64,000 nt of DNA from Neoceratodus forsteri (lineage: Eukaryota > Chordata > Ceratodontiformes > Ceratodontidae), in the NCBI GenBank assembly GCA_016271365.2, contig CM057449.1, positions 1,566,636,501-1,566,700,500 on the forward strand, read 5' to 3'. This document shows positions 45,656 through 56,199 of this stretch, piece after piece. A program made the position numbers and the translations under genes. The notes below the pieces were generated by a model. That model saw only the letters and a program-made list of their open reading frames with translations. It was not told the origin of the DNA and ran no database searches. Position 1 is the first letter of the stretch. Each line of letters opens with the position of its first letter.

Positions 45656-46110
45656 TCCTCATGGCCACAATACTGCCAGGTGGCCTGGGTTCAAGTCCCA
45701 GCTGAAGCATTTATTCTTTCTCACCTCTGTTTGTAGGTGTTCCATAAATTATGCACACCACACTCCTGTGTGACTGTTACAAGTAAATATTTGTGTTATC
45801 ATTGGGTTGTGCATTTGAGAAAGAGTAATGTGCTCGGGGATGGCCCAGGTTCCAGTTGTCTCAGTGGCTCAGCGGGTTAGCACAATCAGAACAGTATTCT
45901 GGGTAGCCTGGGCTCACGTCCCAGCTGAGGCACATATTCTTTCTCATCCCTGTTTGTATGTGTCCCATAAAATATGCACACTACACTCCTGTGTGACTGT
46001 TAAAATAAAAAAAACTGTTTGTTTATGTCAGTGACCACAGTGAAGTTCAGTTTAGAGTAGATTTCCTTTAAATATTTCTTATCCTATATTTTGTATCCTG
46101 GATAGCACAG
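45654..46110 (+). mobile_element. tRNA-derived SINE-like repeat, two partial copies
   Basis: The second copy (from about 45,855) has an A-box-like TGGCTCAGCGGGTTAGC and, 45 bases on, a B-box-like GGGCTCACGTCCC. The first copy (45,680-45,780) has a good B box, GGTTCAAGTCCC, but no A box. Both continue with AGCTGAGGCA...ATTCTTTCTCA and ACTCCTGTGTGACTGTTA. Segments before and after (TTCAGTTTAGAGTAGATTT) are also duplicated at 45,570 and 46,036. Confidence 0.6.
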
Positions 46111-46264
46111 GGGAGATGCTACATCTCATTGTCATAGGGATCTTCATTTACACATTTCTGCACTGTATTTACTTAGGCTGTCCCAGATTAGATGCAATAT
46201 CTTGTTTTAGTGGGGTCATGATTTGTCCATTTTGATAATGTATTTCTTTAGGGTAGCCTAGTCC

Positions 46265-47420
46265 AGGGCCCTGATATTCAAAGGAGATGTGCAGCGCATC
46301 CCAGTGGAAATGTGAGATTTGCTGCACAACTCCAACAATGCACCACAGCATGATATTCAAATGTGCCGGATGCACCTGCCACAAGGGAATGGGCCAGGGT
46401 GAACACAAGCAGTATGTCGTGCAAGTCGAGGGTGTGTTCCCATGCATATACCATGCTGTGACATACTCAGTGGGAAATTCACCCCTCGTAGCCCAGAGCA
46501 GCGAAGCCCACAGCTAGGCCATGAATAGCTGACCTAATCTGGTCAGCCACCCACAGGTAGGCAGTGGAAGTGCACCCAAGTGCACAGCAGCCTGGCAACC
46601 CTGGCGGACTAAAGGTACCCCCTCCGGACCCTGATCGATCCAACTCCATCCCTGAAAAGCTCCATAGTGTAGGGGCCCCCCTGGACACAATCACACCAGA
46701 GGAAACTATGGTCCATCTAGCATAGAGGACTCCCACCCACCGCCTTTGTACATAGACAACCTTGCCCCCCATACCTGAGCTGTTGTGGAGACTGGCACTG
46801 CCCTCCACGCCCTGCCACAGTCAGCCATCAACTGCACTGGACCTGGGCTGGGGACCTTCACTCCAGAATGACCCAAGTGGCTATACCATACATTGGAGCA
46901 CTATACAAGCTGCGGACCCACCAGTGTATGCTGCTGGGTGTATGCCCCTGGCAAACCATAAGAGGGAATTGACATACCTCCAATGCATGCCTTGTCGATG
47001 CTGTATCTTCATGCTGTCATACACTCTTCCCCATTCCCCTGTGTAACATGCCACCCTCCAGACTGCTGAGCTATCCTGGGTGCCATGGGGTGCAGTATCC
47101 TGCAATGGCATTTGTAGTGTATGCTCCAGGCTATGGATAGTGCATTTGTGGTTTCCCAATTGTACAAACAAATAGGTCAGCTGCAACATTCCTGTTCTGG
47201 GACCTGTGTACAGCATCAGCTTTCACCCACACTGAGTAGTGCAACGGCACCAGGATGATGGATCCACATGCGAGTGCCTGAGGTGTATGGCCACTGGACA
47301 TTATCGCCCACACACATCTTGCACCTATGTATGACACATTCCAGCATCCTACTGCTAGTGCTTCACCACCCAAAATAAGATGCCATTTCTTCTGTGAACT
47401 ATCCAGGCTAAATATGTAAC
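46265..47420. other. Unrecognised block, weakly like the 17.7-kb palindromic family
   Basis: It begins CCCTGATATTCAAAGGAGATGTG, recalling the GATATTCAAAGG start at 17.7 kb, and includes a second GATATTCAAA near 46,351. No mirrored right half was found. Several open frames are not recognisable proteins. Confidence 0.3.
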
Positions 47421-49260
47421 AATCAGGAGGCATATTCTAGGAAAATACATAGTCAAAAATGTGTACAAGGAAGACCACATTGAAACTGCCTCTCAGCAGA
47501 TCTGCATTGTGCAAATTCATTAGAAATAAAGGTAAAAGCATTCCAAAAGCTCTCTACAGCCATATCGGCTCTGACCAGATCTTGTCTGTTATGGCATGGC
47601 AGTCACTGTCTCTTCCCATCCCACAGTGCCACTTCAGACAGTGTCAGGCACAGGCAGCAATAATGCAATATAGTTTTTGATAGATTTGTAAACTTTGTTA
47701 CATAGTGAGTGACAGTCAATGTTGGGTGTCAGGTAGCTGGCTGCAATTAGCCTTGCCCCCCCCAGCTTGCCACAAAACATAACTACAAACGGGAATAAAA
47801 AAAAAAACCTTGATCAAATCCTAATCTAATCTGAATCCAGCCCAGCAGTGAGACAAACCTGTGCAGAACTTGAAAAAACAGAAGCACTCTGCACCTACTA
47901 GTACTGTTAGCAGCTGGCAGCAATTAACCTTTACTGGCTTATTTTACCCCGCCTGCCTCAAGTCACCAGTACCACTTGACTCAAACTCCCTCCTCCAGTC
48001 CAATCCATGGACCCTGATGGTGTCACTCTGAGCTCCTCCTGGGCAACAAGGTTTGGCTTGTTCTAGGTGCAGTGGCAGGCAAAGCAGCAGCAGGGGTTTT
48101 GATGGAGTGGGATGGGATGTCATGTGGGGCTGTGATTGCTGAAGGGTATCCTATTAGGATACTGAAGCTCAGAATCCCAACACTCATGGTACCAACTTCC
48201 GTATCCCAAAACACACTTGCCTGTAAGATGCAGTGTCCCAACACAGGCAATATTGACTGGGGTAAGGTAGCGGATGTGATGCACTGCTACCCTACCCTTT
48301 GTCAGGCACTACAAGAGAGGAGATGATACAGGTGCTTACTGAGCTGCTCCCGTGGTGTGGAGAGCTGGGTTACTAGCAGCTCTGCCAGCATGATCACGTG
48401 GACCTGGGTTCTGTTCCCTGTTGCAGGCAACTTTTGCTGCCTGCCATTCTGCCACCCTGTAACTATTTTTTTTAACTCCAAGGTCTGCTCCCCTTCAGAG
48501 TGGGGTGTGTGGGGCAAGAGATCCCTGCTTTAAATGCAAGTCCCTTGAGGGATCCCGCATTTTGGTCTGGGGCACCTCTTGTGATGCCCAAATTCAGTCT
48601 CCTGAACTCGGTCTTGAAGAGTTCAGGATACTGAGTTTCGGGATCTCCATAGGTAATCCCGCTGAAGTGATGAAGACTGATGGGAGGGAGGTGCTGCTGC
48701 TTGAACTCCAGAACACACAGTTAAGAAGCAGCAAAGTGTCAAAGCTGGGAGGTGGATTTTAGGGCAGTCAGATGGGCTGGGCTTCAAAAGCTAACAGAAC
48801 TTCTGGGATGGCACCATGAATGATCAATGCTTATAGAGGATCTGGGGCCTTTGGGTGGGGGGGGCATGAGAATCCAAGATGAGATCCTTGAGAGGACAGT
48901 TCTTTTTAAATTCCAACTTCCAAAGGATGGTTGGTCAAGTTACACTCTGTAGCTGAAGTGCGTCACAGCCAGATTCAACCTTACCAGCCAGTTTTTGATT
49001 GGCCAGCCAGAGTCAGCATGATGCATCGGAGGAGGAGCGACCAACCGATATGTTACCTGACCCAACTTGATTATTCTGTATGCTCGCTCCCGATAACCCA
49101 ATCTCATTCAGGAGGGTCAGTCTACTTTGTAGTCACATGTCTTTAAAGGACCTGCTGATGACAGTAAGCACCATTGTCACTGTCAAATTTGGGACAATGA
49201 CAGGTGCTGGTGAGACAGTGGGACATCTTCCAAAAACAGGAGCAAATCTAGGATGTCCAT
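47421..49260. other. No gene recognised
   Basis: Mixed unique-looking DNA inside the hAT-like insertion. A GGTTACTAGCAGCTCTGCC ... CCTGGGTTCTGTTCCC segment at 48,365-48,420 resembles a decayed tRNA-like SINE head. No coding domain was seen. Confidence 0.4.
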
Positions 49261-49351
49261 GACTGTTTTATACAGAGGTTTTTTTTGTAGGTGTCCAAAA
49301 TAACTTTGCGGGTGCTGGGGCACCTAAGCACCCATGCAGTCGGTGCCTCTG

Positions 49352-49473
49352 TACCAGATACTGGACTACATGGTGGAAAATGTTCTCCAGGTTCTTTTGG
49401 TAGGGTTGTCCCCTAAGGCTAAACTATGTCACCCTTTGCAGACCAAATGATCTGGAGAGCTTGGCCCTACCTG

Positions 49474-49512
<39 letters not shown>

Positions 49513-50880
49513 GAGGCAGCAGAACTGCAGCCTGTTCTATATTGGCTCAGAAATACCATATTGCAGCAGCACTGGACACAACTGGAGAGGACAGCACTTC
49601 CTGTATCCACCCAAGAAGGGAATTCTGGATCTATACTTGTGTCCTACCCATGTAAACTGTAGGTCCCCTTTTCTCACCATTTCCCTTACAATATGGAAAA
49701 TGTGGATATCCTGGGCAAACCTGAAATAGCAACTTTTATGGCTGCTACCCATTCATCTCCACAGGGGCTTCATTCTGGCCAGACTGGAATCAAGTTACAA
49801 GGTCTGGTATCACAGATGCCTCCTCTACCCCTTCCTGCTCCTACAGGGTCTAGACATGAAAAATTTTCAAACTCTGATGGACAGCCTGGGTCTCCCACAG
49901 ACTGATATGTTTCAGTATTTTCAAGCCAGGGCATATTCCTGTGTTGGATCAACAGAGGCACGATTCTTGACACCAGAAATCCCCTATTCTGGCTAATAAC
50001 CTTGTCATCAACCTGAGATAATATACCCCACCTCATTTTGCAATTATGTACTATGCTTCATAGTCTACAACAATTACCCCTTCCCCTTTCAGGTGTTTGA
50101 TAGGTGGAACCAGGTACTTGGGCAGCCACTGACCCAGTAGCAGTGGGATACTGCCTGCACTATTACATAGAGAGTATCTTCCCTCATAGCCTAAAGGGAA
50201 TTCATCTGGAATTGTCATATTCAGTTATTTTTGACGCTATTCCAACAGGTTCATAGGAACACAGCACAAAACAGTCACTGCTGGAGATAGTGCAGAGAGG
50301 AGAGGGAAGGGGAGAGCATCATCACATCATTTGGAAATGCCCCTGCTTGACTCCTTTCCTTACTGACTTTGGGAAGGCCCTGAAGGAAATCTCCCCACAT
50401 CTCTCTCTCACTGAATATGTATTCATTTTCACATTATACCCACTGGGCTTCCAGGATCCAACTAAAAAATATCCTTTAGGAATCATCCTTACTGTGGCCA
50501 AGAAGTGTATTACAAAAAGATGGCTAACTGCAGGGACCCTAACAATAGAGAAATAGGCCTCCCTGGTGAATTTCATGTACAAAATGAAAATTCTGATCTA
50601 TACACTGAGACAGCAGGGATAACAAAGTTGTAATAGCTGGAATAAGCAGCTCCTGTACATTATGAATAGGGATCCAACATTTGTACCCTGAAATGTACTG
50701 TTGCTGGAGTAGGAAGGTGAGGGAGAGAACTAGGACAGGTCATAGGGGATACCTATGCATGTACGTTGCACTTTTGCTCAGATTGTCAAAGTCTAATGAA
50801 TGTCCTGTTTGTTATACAGTTTAGTATTGTTGTTGTCTCTTTATATGCAAACACCTCAACAAACTTTCAGTATTAAAAAA
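49352..50880 (+). mobile_element. L1-type LINE (outer, old copy), right part
   Basis: It opens with the second TACCAGAT copy and continues the ORF2 reading from 36,079: KMFSRFFW, then RLNYVTLCRPNDLESLALPD, an expanded (CT)n run, YEAAELQPVLYWLRN and HNWRGQHFLYPPKKGILDL. The C-terminal region has HHIIWKCPCLTPFLTDFGKA and VAKKCITKRWLTAG. It ends in an A-rich 3' end near 50,880 (CAGTATTAAAAAACAAAAG). The part is dead, with many frame changes. Confidence 0.8.
49479..49508 (+). repeat. (CT)n microsatellite inside L1 coding remnant
   Basis: About 15 CT units interrupt the outer L1 frame between LALPDL and YEAAELQ, probably expanded after the element died. Confidence 0.95.
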
Positions 50881-50894
50881 CAAAAGAAAACCAG

Positions 50895-51175
50895 AGTCCA
50901 ACCCTCTTCTTTCATGAGCTGACCTTCTTCTTTTGCGAGTCACGAAAGAACTCATGAAAAAGAATCTCTGTTCATGAAAGAAGATGGTGGGACTTAGTTA
51001 TTTTCATAGTTCTTTCATGAGCCAACTTTCTTCTTTCATGATATTTTCAGTGGCTTGTGAAATAAGAAGGTCAGTTCATGAAAAAACTATGAAAAAACTA
51101 AGTATCACCATCTTCTTTCATGAGACTAGATTCTTCTTTTATGAGACTCATGAAAGAAGAATTGGGACCCTTTGC
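50895..51175. repeat. ~280-bp palindrome built of TTCTTTCATGA words
   Basis: 50,970-51,025 is inverted at 51,070-51,125 over about 56 bases with few differences (CATGAAAGAAGATGGTG against CACCATCTTCTTTCATG). Further TCTTTCATGAG and CTCATGAAAGAA words extend both arms. About ten such words occur up to 51,430. Confidence 0.8.
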
Positions 51176-51719
51176 TAAGACTTCCAGCTAGGACTTTAGA
51201 GATGTCCCAAAACCATATTCTGGGGTCTTTTTTCAAAACACAAACACCAGAATCTTGCTAAACAGGGTTCCATTTAACTAGATTCATGTATTTTTCCCCA
51301 GAGCATAATTATTTGTGGGTTTTCAATTTTTTTACATGAAAAAATAAAAAACAACATAGCTGCATATAAAAGAAGATTTTTTTCTCATGAAAGAAGAATT
51401 TTTGGCTCAGGAAAGAAGAATTTTCTTTCAAGAGCTGCTAATTTGTCTTTTGTATCAAACATATAAATGGAAAACCTACTGAGCATGCTCAGAACCAAAA
51501 TGTTAAATCATTATAACTTGGGAATGGATTAATATTTTTAACCAAACCAAAAAAAGTCACCTTTTTAGTGTAACCCACTTCTACTCTGAAAATCTGAGAA
51601 CTCTAGAATTCTAAACCATCGGGGGCTGAAGGTGGGGGGGGGGGAATAGAAAAAAACAACAGATTTGTCCACTTTTTCACTACACAGTTTCAGAATCTGG
51701 ACCCTCAACCATCACAAAA

Positions 51720-51885
51720 TTAGCTGAATCAAGAGACCTTGACCCCAGACAGGTCATGCAAAATTTAATGCAATTCCATTGAATGTGGATGAAGCTATTC
51801 AGGTGCAAAGTTAATGGTTTACTATTAAACGCCCTATTCAACCCTAACTACAGGGGTACTGCTGTGCCTCTACACATAGTTCCTC
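51720..51885 (-). repeat. End of the CCCTAACTACA DNA-element family
   Basis: The order AAGAGACCTTGACCCC, GCAATTCCATTGAA, AGGTGCAAAGTTAA and CCCTAACTACAGGGGTACTG is shared with 15,610-15,745 at clear similarity. Confidence 0.6.
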
Positions 51886-52234
51886 ACCATTTCTGGTATT
51901 CCAAAGGCCTTAGAATCTTGTGACTCAGTTGTCCACATTCCTGACATTCAGTTGTTCCCTATGCCACACACCCGTCCCCTTCTATTACTTGTGTCTGCGA
52001 TGCTGGAATGAACATTCTGACTGACATTGTATACTGTTCTTTTCAAGAAAATATAAAAGCAGTTGCTGTTGGCTCTAGCCAAACTCTTGTTTTATTTTGC
52101 TGACAACTGGCTTTGAATAAATAAAAATGTCTAACGTTTTCTTTACCATACCATATTGTATTGAGGGTAAATATTGAATTTCCCTTTTGTGTTATACAAT
52201 AAATTTAACCTCTTGTGACACCAACCATTCTGCC

Positions 52235-52812
52235 TAAGCACTCTTGCCATCCCACATAGATCGTCATCAGCTGGTCAGACATCCTTCTCCTACTGATTTC
52301 CCAAACTCCGGAACTCGCTCCCCACAAACATTCAAAATGCCTCCTCATCCCACACCCTTGCCTGTCTCATGTGCTCTTTCACTGCCCCACATGCAACTGT
52401 CCCTAATCTTCCCTGACTCCCTCACATTGACCAATGACCTAATGTGGTCACATCTAACACACATCACTATCCACTAATTGTTGAATTTTTGTGTACAAGT
52501 CTTTGCTATTGCTATATCACTGGTTGAATTTATGTCTACAAGTCCTTAATATTGCTGTGTCACTGGTGTAATTACTCATGTTTATCTACTCTTTAATGTT
52601 ACTGTATATTATTCCTGTACATAATGCCTAGCACTTACTGCTTCTGTGCTTACTGTAATGTTTTTTGCTTTGTTATACCATGTTGTTCCCCATCCTCTGT
52701 ACCCTTCCCTACTCCCTTCCCCCAGGACACATCTGGCAACTAGCAATTTTTGCTCAGTACTGTATGCCTTCCTGGTGAATCTTTTAAAATAATAAAGTAA
52801 ATAAATAAATAA
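52235..52812 (+). mobile_element. 3' end of a non-CR1 LINE
   Basis: A degraded frame reads like the C-terminus of an ORF2 (SFSYXFPKLRNSLPTNIQNA-type words at 52,290-52,350). A 3' UTR follows and ends AAAATAATAAAGTAAATAAATAAATAA, a simple-repeat tail typical of L2- or RTE-like elements. The clade cannot be fixed by eye. Confidence 0.45.
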
Positions 52813-52899
52813 GCCAGATGTAAGAAACTGAAGTCATTAATGTCACTAATGTCAATGGAGCAAAAAAAGGGCTATATGCCCAACAGTAGCTCCTCATGT

Positions 52900-53068
52900 C
52901 TTGTTATAGCATCTCATATCACCCTCCTCCCTGATGTTCAGCACTTACCCACACTTTTCTTGAAGGATTCTTTGGTTTTGCTTTCCACTATCCAAGCTGG
53001 TAACCTGTTCCAGAGGTTCACTACCCTTTGACTAAAAAGCACCTTCTTTTTTGTTGTCTTAAATTTTG
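52900..53068 (-). mobile_element. CR1-clade LINE C-terminal remnant
   Basis: Minus-strand translation gives KKKVLFSQRVVNLWNRLPAW and then ESKTKESFKKSVGKC, the usual CR1 ORF2 ending. It is a different subfamily from the other copies. Confidence 0.65.
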
Positions 53069-53645
53069 TTAACACGCGTACAGGTTTTTAAAAATCCAGC
53101 AGTTTTATTGATTAAGACTAATTGTTTAATCCTGCATAAATCACAGTTTGGTATTGCTTCAAGGAACACCAATTAAATTACACTCTGAAAGCTACCAAAT
53201 TACTTCACTTGTGCCAGTGTTTTAATGCAGTCTCAAGCACTGCACCAAGAAAAACTTTGTTTCATTGAACTGCAGCAAAATTATAGCCTGAAATCTACTA
53301 ATTCACTTCAGCTGATCCACTGTTTCAAGATGCCCTATACACAGTAACAGGAAATACATTTCATGTTTTAAACAGTAGTCTCTCTACTTAGTTTAACTTT
53401 TGGCATGTTTTTTTACCTTTTACTTGTCAAAAGCAATTCCCATTTTAACACACTCTAGGGTTGGTGAATCATGCTAGATTAATACTCAGAGATGGGCTCG
53501 TGAAACCACTCAGTTTTATCTCATGGCTTCAAGACCCGTATACATTGTTCAACCCAGCATGATCCACACTGGCTTGTTTTATTGTTTACCGTAACACTCT
53601 GATTCATTAATTGCATAAATGAGGTACATGTAGTGTAAGCAACAT
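53069..53645. other. No gene recognised
   Basis: AT-rich DNA of ordinary appearance. Confidence 0.5.
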
Positions 53646-54445
53646 TGCCAGAGACTCTAGTGGCAAGTCATGGAGTGCAAACTCATGCATTTGGGGCACA
53701 GAAATCCAAGGAGCAGTATGAGATGGGGGGGAATGGCCACTAATCAAAAAAGGGATCTGGGAGTATTCATATCTGATGACCTAACGGTAACCAAACTATG
53801 TGAGGCAGCTGTGGAGAGAGCCAGTGGGATGCTAGCGGTATTATCAGCAGAAAAAAGCAGGTGGTTATGCCACTGCACAGATCACTAGTGAGACCTCATC
53901 TGGAGTACTGTCTCCAGTTCTGGAGGCCACATGTTCGGAAGGACATAGACAAAATAGAGGCAGTCCGGAGAAGGGCAACAAAAATGGTGCAAGGACTGCA
54001 CAAAAGTCATATGAGAAAAGACTAGAGGATCTCAATATGTATTCTCTGGAGGAGTGAGAGAGAGGGGGATATGATAGAGACATTCAAGTACATCAGGGGT
54101 ATAAACAAGGTACAGTAGGGTAGCATCTTTCAGAAAAGAAGGTGTACAAGAACAAGGGGGCATGATATGAGGCTAGAGGGGGATACACTCAGAGGCAATG
54201 TGAGGAAGTACTTTTTCACAGAAAGATTAGTGGATGCTTAGAACAGCCTTCCTGCGGGGGTGGTGGGCGCAAAAATGGTAGGGGAATTCAAGAATGCATG
54301 GGATATACATAAGAGTAGTCTAGCAATAGAAAAGAGAGTGTAAGCCACAGATCAGCTAGGATCTGCGGTAATGCATTAGGTAAGGAAAAGTGGCAGACTA
54401 GGTGGGCCACACGGTCCTTATCTGCCATCACCTTCTCTGTATCTT
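53646..54445 (+). mobile_element. 5'-truncated CR1 LINE 3' end
   Basis: It contains LMHLGHRNPRS, KRDLGVFISDDLTVTKLCE, HLEYCLQFWRPHVRKDIDKI, MIETFKYIRGINKV and VRKYFFTERLVDA-NSLPAG. Stops and frame changes interrupt it. The tail ends in GTGGGCCACACGGTCCTTATCTGCC near 54,425. Confidence 0.88.
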
Positions 54446-55659
54446 CAGTAGGTATCTATGTGTTGTTTGTTTTTTACTTTCCGTGATGCTTTGCATTAGT
54501 AAGGTATATGTAATTTGGTCTTCGAAACATGACCTTATTGCCAATAGCCTTTCAGAGTAACACTTGCTTCAGTGCTTTATGAAATCTGTTGGCTGAATAT
54601 ATACCATGCACTATACTAGTTGATTTTTTGTATATAGTAGTTTGTTCTGATATCTGATCTATTGCTCAGTATTACTGTTCAAGTATAACCACATTAATAA
54701 GAGCTGTATGCATTCGAAGATTGTGTAAGTGTAACTTACTAATATATGTGTATTTAAAGTGCAACTTATCACTAATGAAATCACAAGACAAGCTTGTAAA
54801 TGGGTCCTTTGCCACCTTAATATTTTAGCCATGTAAAACAATAAACATTTTTTTAATTACTTACTACTACTTACTTTTGCACTAAAGTTTTTGTCTTTTA
54901 AAATACTTTTCTATATTGGGCTCACTCGACCCAAGTAACTGAGATCATGTGGCTGGTTCCCTCTCTACCCTGGACAGATGTAGTACACTGATGAGTCCTA
55001 ACAAGGGCAAACATGTGTGTCTGTCTGCTGTTTTCCATCTTTCACATTGTTTGTGATGCCTTTTGGCACCACTGATTTCTGCTTAAAGTCTAGCAAGTCT
55101 TTGTCTTTTTGTGGTGATTTGCATATACGTCTCATGATGCTTTACATCAGTGGAGTACTGTATGTGTAATTTGGTATATCTTGTAACATGGCTTTATTGC
55201 CAGTGCCCTTTTGGTTTAAACCTTGCTTCATTAGTTTTGCACTAAAGATTTTGTCCTTTATGCGACAGTACTGTAGTACCAGCTGATAAAGTAAGAATGG
55301 TGTGGGATGAAAAGGGTGCCTCCTGTTATTTTACTTCACCCATGGACCTTCTATTGAACTTTCCATATACTGTATTTTTTTTTCATTTGAGCACAGTATA
55401 ATTATAAAAGCCTTCACTGTACTAAAATGTTGCTTCCAGTCTCAAAACTTTGTTTCTTTGTGGAAGACACTTACTCTGGATGTCATTACACCTATGAGAC
55501 ACATAGCTAGGAGAATGCATTTTGCATTCAGATGCCCTGCAGGTTAGCCTAACTTTTATGTAGATACTGCCTCATTATGCGGTGCTGCCCACAGGTTATC
55601 AGTCTTTCACACTTGTGAAATAACTTATATAAATAACTGTTTGGGGTAAAATAGTCCAC
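54446..55659. repeat. Gene-free stretch with a diverged ~110-bp direct repeat
   Basis: GATGCTTTGCATTAGT...TGTAATTTGGT...AACATGACCTTATTGCC (from 54,484) recurs at 55,135 as GATGCTTTACATCAGT...TGTAATTTGGT...AACATGGCTTTATTGCC. TTTTGCACTAAAGTTTTTGTC at 54,876 recurs at 55,236. Nothing coding was seen, and the next exon of the TGFBRAP1-like gene was not found here. Confidence 0.55.
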
Positions 55660-55759
55660 ATTCATCTCAAAATAGTAAACATTCTTGAATGTGAATATCA
55701 GGTTGCAATTCATATGCATAAAGCCATGATCTGCATGAAAACAAATAGTACCTACTCAC

Positions 55760-56196
55760 CCAACAGTACTTATAGATGTGGTTTTCAGCCCGGGCTAATT
55801 CTTGCCCGATTCTGCTCATCCTGACATCATGCAAACTTAGCCTCAGAGCACCAAGGAGAAAATCGGACACCAACTGCAGGGACCAGGAATCAGGAATCAG
55901 TTTAAGTACACTTACTGCATCAAACATGGCTGCATTGTTGTTCAGAAGGTCCACAGCTGCAGAGATCAGATAATTCTGCTTGCAGCTAACTGAATCCAGG
56001 CATGTCTTCAGTAAGATCCCAAACAGGCTGTTTCTGTGGTCCTTGTCTTTGCCTTGAGAGTTTTTCCAGCAGTAGTGCTCTGCTGCTGTAAAATTTTGTT
56101 CTTCATGAACCAAAATCCAGAGAGCGTGCCTATGGTCCCCTTGTTTGCCACACAGAATGGCCTTTTCTCTATGCAATTTTGTCTCCATGATCTTGC
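55760..56196 (-). CDS. TGFBRAP1: TGFBRAP1-like exon (CORVET/VPS3-type vesicle tethering protein)
   Basis: The exon lies on the minus strand between a good acceptor (TTTCTATTCAG, ending at 56197) and a good donor (TTGG|GTGAGT at 55759). It is 437 bases long: two bases finish a codon and 145 codons follow without a stop. It reads KIMETKLHREKAILCGKQGD, then HALWILVHEEQNFTAAEHYC, AAVDLLNNNAAMFDAVSVLK, IPDSWSLQLVSDFLLGAL and ELARAENHIYKY. These are the C-terminal helical (clathrin-heavy-chain-repeat-like) segments just before the zinc-binding end of TGFBRAP1. That protein is the VPS3-like subunit of the CORVET complex, which tethers early endosomes and was first found bound to TGF-beta receptors. 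VPS39 is related but fits less well by memory of the family. The frame is intact with both splice sites, so it is probably functional or recently so. The neighbouring exons are not recognisable in this window. A TGFBRAP1 paralogue is equally possible. Confidence 0.8.
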
Positions 56197-56199
56197 CTG

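Larger units (their letters stand above)
36080..49351. mobile_element. hAT-like insertion (13.3 kb including nested elements)
   Basis: It is bounded by the 8-bp direct repeat TACCAGAT, the duplication size of hAT transposons. The ends are TAAGGGTGCC on the left and GGTGCCTCTG on the right. Inverted, the right end reads CAGAGGCACC, and the two ends differ only by transitions. Subterminal GTGGGTGCTCAGAGC (left) and GGGTGCTGGGGCACC (right) are also related. No hAT transposase was recognised, so this is a non-autonomous or gutted copy. It holds a two-unit satellite, a minus-strand L1 (which itself holds a CR1), a tRNA-derived SINE-like piece and other repeats. Without the L1 it would be about 5.2 kb. 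Confidence 0.65.

Noticed and set aside
50895..51175. Heat-shock promoter
   Set aside because: TTCATGAA words arise from the palindromic repeat itself and no gene start lies nearby.
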